Shown here: positions 1-4,958 of the stretch, in pieces
How the letters are laid out: every line of letters begins with the position of its first letter
Position numbering within the stretch: position 1 is the stretch's first letter
NCBI GenBank assembly: GCA_937997355.1
Contig: CALKTZ010000967.1
Coordinates: forward strand, 1-5,929
Source: an uncultured Planctomycetales bacterium
GTDB taxonomy: Bacteria > Planctomycetota > Planctomycetia > Isosphaerales > Isosphaeraceae
Length of the DNA stretch: 5,929 nt
Reading direction: 5' to 3'
Translations under genes and position numbers: made by a program
Notes under the pieces: model-generated
Seen by the model: the letters and a program-made list of their open reading frames with translations, nothing else
Told to the model about the DNA's origin: nothing
Database searches by the model: none

Positions 1-835
1 CCAGGATGTAGCCGAGCCCATGGCTCGCGCCGACCGGCACGCCGGCCCAGCCACCCATCACCGACAGCCACATCGCTTCCTGGCACAGCGTCCGCGCGGC
101 GAGGTCGTCCGGGTGGCGGTGCACGCGCGGCAGGCCGTCGGCCAGCATCACCATCGCCTGGCGCGACACCGCATCGGAAAAGGGCTCCGGCTGCGTCGAG
201 CACCAGCGTTCCGCAGCGTGGTCCAGCGCCCGGATGCCGGAGGAGAGCAGCAGTTCCGCCGGTGTCTCCAGCGTCGCCGCGGGGTCGAGGATCACCGCCC
301 GCGGCACCATCCAGGGGTCGAGGGCGCGATACTTCCGCCCCGCGGCGAGGTCGGTATAGCCCGCATGCGGCGCGAATTCGGCCGCCGACAGCGTGGTGGG
401 AATGGCGACGATGCGCGGCGCCGGCGATGCGCCGTCCCAGAAGCCGGGGGCCGCCCCGCGCGAGGCGGCCGCGCCGATCAGCGTCCCGGCATCGCCGATA
501 CCGCGCCAGACCGCGAGGCAGGCGACCTTCGACCCGTCGATCACCGATCCGCCGCCCAGGGCGACGACCAGGTCGGCGTCCTGGTCGCGCAGCAGCGCGG
601 CGAGGGCGAGCACGTCCTCGACCGGGCTGTGGGCGCGCATGGTGGAGAAGACGGCGGCCAGGCGCTCGCCGATCGCGGCCGTGGTCGCCGCGACCAGCGC
701 GCCGCCCGCGAGCGAGCGCGTCGTGACCAGGACGATGCGCGCGGCATCGGCGATCTCGCGCGGCAGGGCCTCGGCCAGCGGGCTGGCGTGATAGACGCGG
801 CCCTGCGCGGGCCATTGATGCAGGTGCGTGGCCAT
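1..835 (-). CDS. Iron-containing alcohol dehydrogenase, maleylacetate reductase type (3' end cut by window edge)
   Basis: The 278 visible residues begin MATHLHQWPAQGRVYH and run off the window edge. Family members are about 350-390 residues, so roughly the last quarter is missing. The Rossmann-like N-terminal half carries the nucleotide-binding motif GGGSVID at residues 94-100, with a conserved Lys at 103. PTTLSAAEF follows at 146-154. The metal-site helix reads GIRALDHAAE (200-209, His206), and a second metal-site His lies in ASHGLGY (His272). Known for the family: NAD(P)H-dependent reduction of a carbonyl or, in maleylacetate reductases, of the maleylacetate double bond to 3-oxoadipate in aromatic degradation. 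The residue four before His206 is Arg202, where classical Fe-dependent members such as FucO have a ligand Asp, so this is not a typical butanol-dehydrogenase-like enzyme. The start at 835 is set by a strong GAGGAGG five bases upstream. The gene lies 50 bases after the flavin oxidoreductase on the same strand, probably in one operon. The exact substrate is not readable here. Confidence 0.88.
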   Translation of the reverse strand, partial: MATHLHQWPAQGRVYHASPLAEALPREIADAARIVLVTTRSLAGGALVAATTAAIGERLAAVFSTMRAHSPVEDVLALAALLRDQDADLVVALGGGSVIDGSKVACLAVWRGIGDAGTLIGAAASRGAAPGFWDGASPAPRIVAIPTTLSAAEFAPHAGYTDLAAGRKYRALDPWMVPRAVILDPAATLETPAELLLSSGIRALDHAAERWCSTQPEPFSDAVSRQAMVMLADGLPRVHRHPDDLAARTLCQEAMWLSVMGGWAGVPVGASHGLGYIL

Positions 836-840
836 CCATC

Positions 841-847
841 CCTCCTC
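841..847 (-). promoter_or_regulatory. Shine-Dalgarno site of the Fe-ADH gene
   Basis: Read on the minus strand this is GAGGAGG, five bases before the ATG at 835. It decides the start: a second ATG at 839 is in another frame and too close to the motif. Confidence 0.75.
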
Positions 848-885
848 GCCGCGCGAGGATGGGACGGCGGCCGCCGCCCGGCAAC

Positions 886-1827
886 CTACTGCGCGGCGGC
901 GAGACCGGCCTGGCGCGGCGGCACCAGGTGCTTCACCTTCGGCAGCACCTCGGCCTGCAGCATGCCGAGCGAGGTCTTCCACGCCTGCGGGCTCTCGACA
1001 TAGTCGAAGCCGAAGACGAGCAGTTGGCCGAAGCCGCCGACCTCGTTGTAGATGCGCTCGATCTTCTCGGCGACCGTCTTCGGGCTGCCGATGATCCAGT
1101 TATGGCGCGCGCAGTATTCCACGGTGACGTCGGAATCCGGCACCGAGGGATCGTGCTTCAGGTAGTCCTTGAAGCCGAACTGCGCGAGCAACTGGAGGAA
1201 GTATTCCCCCATCATCCGGCCCATATGGGACCCGACCGACAGGCGCCAGGCTTCCTCGTCGGTCTCGGCGACGAAGATCTCGCGCACCAGGCGCCAGTCG
1301 CCGCGCCAGGGCGTGCGGCCGGACTTCTTCGCGCCGATCTCCACGCTGTCCCAGTGGGAGGCGACATAGGCCGGGTTGAGGTTCAGCGACAGCGGCAGGA
1401 AGCCCTTCTCGCCGGCCAGCTTCAGCGTGTCGGAATTCTTGGAAAGCCCGGCGACGCCGATCGGCGGGTGCGGCGCCTGCAAGGGTTTGATGTGCGGCTT
1501 CAGGAAGCCGAACATCGTGTCCGGCTTGTCGACCTTCCAATACTTGCCGTCATGGTGCCAGGGGCCGTCCTCGGTCCACATCTTCAGGATGATGTCGAGT
1601 GCCTCGCGCGTCATGTCGCGGTTCTGGCCGGACATGCCATCGACGTTGAACATCACGAGACGGTAGCCCATCGCGTTCACCGGTGAGTCCACGGGACCGA
1701 ACCTGACCGCATCGGGGGTATGAAATTTGTCCAGCTCGATACCCTGGCCATCGGGGGTCCGGAGCATCGCGATGGCAGGGCCCTTGACCATTACAAGGGC
1801 GGTCCCCAGCGTTCCTCTTCGAAGCAT
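886..1827 (-). CDS. LLM-class flavin-dependent oxidoreductase, N-terminus missing and replaced by a VOC fragment
   Basis: The frame encodes 313 residues, but only about 61 onward belong to the luciferase-like monooxygenase family (F420- or FMN-dependent TIM-barrel enzymes). Family features are MFNVDGMSGQNR at 59-70, TREALDIILKMWTEDGPW ending near 90, the GKYW segment, PHPPIGVAGLSKNSDT, the GEKGFLPLSLN strand, and a late GSPKTVAEKIE block that normally closes these proteins. Complete members are about 340-420 residues. The first 100 or more, which form the early barrel strands and part of the flavin and substrate pocket, are absent. Residues 1-60 instead resemble a VOC (glyoxalase/bleomycin-resistance) protein. 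An in-frame TGA lies directly before the ATG at 1827, and no good ribosome site is visible. The product is therefore probably not a working oxidoreductase. The intact ancestor likely acted with the neighbouring Fe-ADH in breakdown of an organic substrate. The C-terminal family call is firm; the true start and function are not. Confidence 0.75.
   Translation of the reverse strand: MLRRGTLGTALVMVKGPAIAMLRTPDGQGIELDKFHTPDAVRFGPVDSPVNAMGYRLVMFNVDGMSGQNRDMTREALDIILKMWTEDGPWHHDGKYWKVDKPDTMFGFLKPHIKPLQAPHPPIGVAGLSKNSDTLKLAGEKGFLPLSLNLNPAYVASHWDSVEIGAKKSGRTPWRGDWRLVREIFVAETDEEAWRLSVGSHMGRMMGEYFLQLLAQFGFKDYLKHDPSVPDSDVTVEYCARHNWIIGSPKTVAEKIERIYNEVGGFGQLLVFGFDYVESPQAWKTSLGMLQAEVLPKVKHLVPPRQAGLAAAQ
1639..1800 (-). 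pseudogene. VOC (glyoxalase-like) protein fragment fused to the flavin oxidoreductase
   Basis: In the frame of the downstream oxidoreductase this stretch reads IAMLRTPDGQGIELDKFHTP, then VDSPVNAMGYRLVMFNVD. From memory of the family, VOC dioxygenase-fold proteins have a middle segment of the form 'AMLRTPDG..(I/L)EL..F.TP...PVNALGYLRVMFAVDD', joining the first and second beta-alpha-beta modules. This is only that middle segment, about 45 residues. The first module is missing upstream, where transposase-side DNA begins, and the second is replaced by the oxidoreductase. Codons such as AAA TTT CAT ACC are less G/C-biased than those just downstream, which fits a different origin. The family assignment is a pattern match by eye. 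Confidence 0.55.
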
Positions 1828-3134
1828 TCAAGGAGCCGCCCGCCCGCCAGGTGGTGGAGGCGATTTTTTCGGACTTCATCCGTATGCAACGGCGCGGCTC
1901 CCACGGTTGCCTGATCGTGGCCGAGGTTGTGTAACAGGGCCAATCTCGCCACTTGAGGGGTCCGGAAGCCGTACGATCTTCTCGTCACCAATTTCACCTT
2001 GTTGTTGAGACCCTCCACCGCGCCTGAGGATATCTCGCCGCGGGCTCGGAACCAGTTCAGGATCAGCGGGCGGTGCGATCGGATCGTCCTCGCGACCCCC
2101 TTCATCGGCTCCAGACGCGATCGCATCACCCGCCCCGTCCACTCGTCCAGGAACTTCCCCGCCCACCACGCGCTCTTGTACCTCCAGAGCCGTTGGAACT
2201 CCTCCCGGAGCAAATAGGCCCGGACCGTCCGGAGGTTGTATCTCAAAAGCTCCGACAGCTTCACCGTCTGCCTCGCCGTCAGGTTCGCCGGGCGCTTCAG
2301 GATGCACCACCGCGATCGCTTCAAGACCGGCTCATAACCGTCGCGCCTCAGCCGCTTCGCCTCCTCCGCGCGGATCTCGTCGAGCGCCTTGCCGAACTTC
2401 TGCATCACGTGGAACCGGTCCAGTACGTGGACCGCACGGCCCAGCCGCTCCGAGATCACGTTCAGATAGGGCTTCCACATGTCGCTGCACACATGCCGCA
2501 CCCGCTCGCAGGCCGCCTCGCCGAGCCCGTCCAGGCATGAACGCAGGCTCGCCTCCGTCCGCCCCTCGGCCACCGCCAGCAGCCGTCGGGGCGACCCTCC
2601 GATGTCGTAGACCAGTGTCAAATAGATGTGCCCGCGTCGCCAGGCGACCTCGTCCACGCCCAGCGCCGTCAAGCCGATCAAGTCCCGATGCACCAGGCCC
2701 CACCCCACGGCATGCTCCACCGCGCGACGGACTCCATCCCAGGATGTGGAGAGGATCGCGGCCACTTCGCTCCAACTCAGCCGCTTGGCCCAGGTCGCCA
2801 GGAACCAGCGATAGGTCGTGGTCAACTGATTCTTGCCGTCGCACCACGGCACCGCCTCGACGGTCACCCCGCAGCGACGGCAGTCCACCCGACGCATGCG
2901 ATAGGCCAGGAAGACGACGACCCCCCACAAGGGGACGAACTCGAACCGCCGCTCCTCGAGGCGGTCGTACGCGGGGCCGCGGCGACGACACCCGGAGCAG
3001 ATCGGGCGGCTATTCTTGCGAGGCCGCACGCGGACGACCAGGGCCAACCCACCGCCACGCTCCTCCAGACAAGCCGAGCCGTAGACGAAAGACTTGAACT
3101 TCTCGACGCGATTGAGGATCGTCTGGATACGCAT
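1791..3134 (-). CDS. ISL3-family transposase (C-terminal tail atypical)
   Basis: This 447-residue DDE transposase cuts and moves its own insertion sequence. The N-terminus (MRIQTILNRVEKFKSFVYG) matches the usual family start. A zinc finger follows, with Cys46/Cys49 (CSGC) and Cys85/Cys88 (CRRC). A helix-turn-helix region spans about 104-148. The catalytic triad can be placed at Asp161 in GVDEVAWRRGH, Asp218 in CSDMWKPY and Glu374 in SSGAVEGLNNKVK. The conserved end block SYGFRTPQVARLALLHNLGH reaches residue 406. Family members usually stop 10-15 residues later with a motif like LPEPxxTHRF. Here a different tail of 41 residues (DQATVGAAPLHTDE onward) runs to a TAA that lies close to or inside the VOC-like DNA. 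The core is intact and the catalytic residues are present, so activity is possible, but the element's downstream end seems lost. The protein style is close to ISL3 transposases I associate with Planctomycetes. Confidence 0.92.
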   Translation of the reverse strand: MRIQTILNRVEKFKSFVYGSACLEERGGGLALVVRVRPRKNSRPICSGCRRRGPAYDRLEERRFEFVPLWGVVVFLAYRMRRVDCRRCGVTVEAVPWCDGKNQLTTTYRWFLATWAKRLSWSEVAAILSTSWDGVRRAVEHAVGWGLVHRDLIGLTALGVDEVAWRRGHIYLTLVYDIGGSPRRLLAVAEGRTEASLRSCLDGLGEAACERVRHVCSDMWKPYLNVISERLGRAVHVLDRFHVMQKFGKALDEIRAEEAKRLRRDGYEPVLKRSRWCILKRPANLTARQTVKLSELLRYNLRTVRAYLLREEFQRLWRYKSAWWAGKFLDEWTGRVMRSRLEPMKGVARTIRSHRPLILNWFRARGEISSGAVEGLNNKVKLVTRRSYGFRTPQVARLALLHNLGHDQATVGAAPLHTDEVRKNRLHHLAGGRLLECFEEERWGPPL

Positions 3135-3238
3135 CCTGGGGCACTCCCGGTTCCGATGAAGCGTGGTAACTCCATCTTGGCCGACGCGTGCTCCAGGATG
3201 CGATCCTTTCTCTCAAGGGGAATTCCTCCCCAACTCAG

Positions 3239-3264
3239 TCACCCACAGATCCTGCGGAAGAGCC
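3239..3264 (-). repeat. Upstream terminal inverted repeat of the ISL3 element
   Basis: On the minus strand this begins GGCTCTTCCGCAGGATCTGT and continues GGGTGA. A start of GGCTCTT is common for ISL3-family ends, and the position about 105-130 bases before the transposase ATG fits. The partner copy is not found in the window, so the assignment rests on the motif and position alone. Confidence 0.6.
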
Positions 3265-3384
3265 GCATTTCTGGGCAATCTGCCCTGCGGCCCATCCACG
3301 CCCGAACAATGAAGACCGGCGGAATTAGGGAAATTGAGCTGAACTTTCCGCAGTTTCATGTATTCTGTCGCCCGACGGCCATGT
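3265..3384. other. Intergenic stretch between IS end and 82-residue ORF
   Basis: No gene is seen here. A weak inverted repeat, GCGGAA at 3319-3324 and TTCCGC at 3346-3351 with a 21-base loop, lies downstream of the 82-residue ORF. It lacks the T-run of an intrinsic terminator. Confidence 0.4.
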
Positions 3385-3633
3385 TTATGCGCCGGTCTCC
3401 GCGATCAGATAGAAGTCGAAGCCTCGGCACTCGGGCATGCGGCTGGCCGGGGCAACTGGCATGAGCGATTGCAACTCGCCGTCGGACAGCACGCGTTGCG
3501 ACTCACCCCCGTCGACGAGCGAGAGCGTTTGCCCGTCGTAGCTCAGGATATCGCTCTCCAAGGCGGAGAAGCCCCGACGGCCCTGACATAAGACGACGAC
3601 AGAGCGGCCGTCGAGGTGCGCCGGGAGATACAT
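3385..3633 (-). CDS. Small hypothetical protein, 82 residues
   Basis: I do not recognise a named family. The protein begins MYLPAHLDGRSVVVLCQGRRG and ends with ECRGFDFYLIAETGA. Its composition is balanced, with alternating hydrophobic strand-like segments (SVVVLC, ILSYDGQTLSLVDGG, FDFYLI) and acidic turns. This looks like a small soluble beta-rich protein rather than a frame shadow. There is no signal peptide or membrane segment. It follows the zinc-ribbon-like gene by 48 bases on the same strand and may be co-transcribed, although no clear Shine-Dalgarno is seen before the ATG at 3633. The function is unknown. Confidence 0.6.
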   Translation of the reverse strand: MYLPAHLDGRSVVVLCQGRRGFSALESDILSYDGQTLSLVDGGESQRVLSDGELQSLMPVAPASRMPECRGFDFYLIAETGA

Positions 3634-3681
3634 AACACCGTCTTACAAGTCTTGAGTAGATTCGGAACGGGCAGCGCACGA

Positions 3682-3888
3682 TCAAGCTTGGAGGGATCGT
3701 AGGATCGATGGACTCCCTTCCATCAGGTACCACACCTTGCATACGTCGCACGTCGCGAGGAGGCGATTGGGCAGTTCGGCGTCGGGCTGATGGATCGACA
3801 ACTCATTCTCGCAGTTCGGATATGGCGTCCCCCGAGGGGGGATTGCGGGTTTCGCGGACGACCGTTGCCGAGAGGGTATCGCAATCAT
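3682..3888 (-). CDS. Small zinc-ribbon-like protein with one knuckle cysteine replaced
   Basis: From the ATG at 3888 the product has 68 residues. A two-knuckle ribbon layout is visible: YPNCENEL at 23-30 and CDVCKVWYLM at 47-56, separated by SIHQPDAELPNRLLAT. Similar small planctomycete proteins that I recall have CPxC at the first knuckle. Here Tyr23 (TAT) stands where that Cys would be, one base change from TGT, so only Cys26, Cys47 and Cys50 remain. The frame is also open upstream. An ATG at 3999 overlaps the stop of the membrane-protein gene as ATGA (3996-3999) and would give a 105-residue form by translational coupling. The extra N-terminus is rich in Ser, Arg and Pro and looks less protein-like, so I prefer 3888. 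Function is unknown; metal or nucleic-acid binding is only a guess. Confidence 0.6.
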   Translation of the reverse strand: MIAIPSRQRSSAKPAIPPRGTPYPNCENELSIHQPDAELPNRLLATCDVCKVWYLMEGSPSILRSLQA

Positions 3889-3995
3889 CGGTTCATCTAC
3901 TTTATAGGTGCAAAGGCATCCTTGCGGGGGCTTCCGAACGCTCTCGCTCCCGGATGGGAGACGGCCATTCACACAAACGCGAGACTCGCGCGAGT

Positions 3996-4841
3996 TCATC
4001 CGTCCGATTCCGAACGCAAGCGAGTGCCATCCTTGTTCATCTCGCGGACGACCTCGGCCTTGGTCAGGTGCTTCGTGGAGATGGCGATCGCGAGGATCTC
4101 GACTTCCGAGGCCGCGCGCAGGATCGAGTCGCCGGTCGCCCCGCGCGTGTAGAGGGACACGAGATTGCCGATCAGGGCGAGCATCTGCGTGCAATGGAGC
4201 AGGTAGGTCTCGTCGATGACCGCGTCGCCCGATGAAGCCCCACGGCGGTATCGATAGAGATCGGGGGTGTAGTAGAGTTGGGCCACATCGATGACGTGGA
4301 CGAACTCGCGCAGCTCCTGGACGAACGCCGGGGCCGCCTTGCGCTTGATCCGGGCCTCGATCGTGACGAAGAACCACAGGGCACCCGCGAGGAGGACGAG
4401 CAGATGGAACCCGGCGTTGAGCGAAATCAACAGGTCGGTGATCGTGCCGAACTCCCACTTCGTCTGGATGTGTCGCGCGAGGTACCAGATCCCGAGGAGA
4501 ACCACACCGATCGCCAGTACCGAGAATACCCTGATGACGCGGAAGGGCCGGCTCGCTTGCCGTCGCCGCTGCTCGGTTACGGCCGCGAGCCGGGCAAGTT
4601 TTTCGGCGAGTCCGGCCAGATTGGTTCCCGGTAACCGGCGGTTGACATCCTCGGCGAGATTCCTGGACGTCTCAATGATCGTGCCGGCATCCAGCAGGTA
4701 TTCTGGCTGTGGCTGGGGTTGGGATCGCAAGCCAAACACCTTGGATAACTCCGGCCGGCGTTTTTGATTTCGCCGGTCTGCGACGCAGACCGGCCTGGGA
4801 CCAACGAGGATAGGAATCGGAAGTACTCGGGCTTGATTCAT
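3996..4841 (-). CDS. Hypothetical two-helix membrane protein, 281 residues
   Basis: I do not recognise a named family. Two membrane helices are clear: about residues 103-123 (IRVFSVLAIGVVLLGIWYLA) and 136-162 (containing LNAGFHLLVLLAGALWFFVT). A polar, partly helical N-terminal segment (about 50-100, rich in Leu, Ala and Arg) precedes them. A soluble C-terminal domain of about 115 residues follows, rich in helix (VQELREFVHVIDVAQLYY, DETYLLHCTQMLALIGNLV, EVEILAIAISTKHLTKAEVV). There is no signal peptide. The start is doubtful. The ATG at 4841 gives 281 residues but has no clear ribosome site, and its first 34 residues span a perfect palindrome. A GTG at 4739 (VFGLRSQPQPQPEYLL) is an alternative. 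The stop overlaps a downstream ATG as ATGA. The gene lies 117 bases after cydB with a hairpin between, so it is probably a separate unit. Confidence 0.75.
   Translation of the reverse strand: MNQARVLPIPILVGPRPVCVADRRNQKRRPELSKVFGLRSQPQPQPEYLLDAGTIIETSRNLAEDVNRRLPGTNLAGLAEKLARLAAVTEQRRRQASRPFRVIRVFSVLAIGVVLLGIWYLARHIQTKWEFGTITDLLISLNAGFHLLVLLAGALWFFVTIEARIKRKAAPAFVQELREFVHVIDVAQLYYTPDLYRYRRGASSGDAVIDETYLLHCTQMLALIGNLVSLYTRGATGDSILRAASEVEILAIAISTKHLTKAEVVREMNKDGTRLRSESDG
4772..4794. repeat. Perfect palindrome, 11-base arms with one central base
   Basis: The arms are GCCGGTCTGCG (4772-4782) and CGCAGACCGGC (4784-4794), around a single A at 4783. A second short palindrome, CCGGCCGG, lies at 4751-4758. 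The site falls inside the N-terminal coding region if the neighbouring membrane-protein gene starts at 4841, or in its leader if it starts at 4739. Read on the minus strand it is followed by A-rich, not T-rich, sequence, so it is not an intrinsic terminator for that gene. It could be an operator for a dimeric regulator or a cruciform or REP-like element. Confidence 0.7.
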
Positions 4842-4866
4842 TCAACTCGGCGCGGGGAACACTAAA

Positions 4867-4908
4867 ATAAGCCTCGGAATAAGCCTAAATAGGCTTCGAG
4901 ATAAGGCT
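4867..4908 (-). terminator. Nested hairpin and ATAAGCCT repeats downstream of cydB
   Basis: The core stem is AAGCCTA (4881-4887) with TAGGCTT (4890-4896), separated by two bases. It is extended outward by CTCG (4873-4876) with CGAG (4897-4900) past a GAAT bulge, and by AGCC (4870-4873, sharing one base) with GGCT (4905-4908). ATAAGCCT occurs at 4867-4874 and 4879-4886. The near-copy ATAAGGCT is at 4901-4908. It lies about 50 bases after the cydB stop and before the next gene. This suits an RNA end or processing hairpin, but there is no strong T-run, so terminator function is an inference. Confidence 0.45.
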
Positions 4909-4958
4909 GAGAGCGGCCGCATTCGTCACGTCACGGCTCAGGAGTCCGAACTTCGCTA

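Larger units (their letters stand above)
1791..3264 (-). mobile_element. ISL3-family insertion sequence, apparently truncated downstream of the transposase
   Basis: The element contains one transposase gene and one recognisable end. Its upstream boundary is the terminal repeat that finishes at 3264. At the other side I find no inverted copy of that repeat and no matching 8-base target duplication. The upstream flank begins GCATTTCT at 3265-3272, and that octamer is not repeated near 1640-1990. The left coordinate is the transposase stop, not a demonstrated IS end. The true break may lie anywhere between about 1791 and 1919, where the protein departs from family expectation. Confidence 0.7.

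Noticed and set aside
20..1003. Long plus-strand open frame of 327 codons
   Set aside because: It is Arg/Ala/Gly-rich with no family motif and lies antisense to the convincing Fe-ADH and oxidoreductase genes. High GC lengthens such shadow frames.
859..1686. Plus-strand open frame of 275 codons
   Set aside because: It is antisense to the oxidoreductase, which has clear conserved motifs. The plus-strand product has repeated charged stretches and no recognisable fold.
1890..1925. GGCTC-initiated sequence on the plus strand as the missing IS inverted repeat
   Set aside because: Only the first five bases match the repeat at 3264 in register. The remainder agrees no better than chance.
2628..3464. 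Plus-strand open frame of 278 codons
   Set aside because: It runs antisense through the transposase N-terminus and across the IS end. It has no motif, and a real gene would not be expected to span that boundary.
4000..4458. Upstream part of the 258-codon minus-strand frame that ends with the zinc-ribbon-like protein
   Set aside because: It overlaps the membrane-protein gene in another frame and is Arg/His/Pro-rich. Only the C-terminal portion from 3888 (or 3999) looks like a protein.
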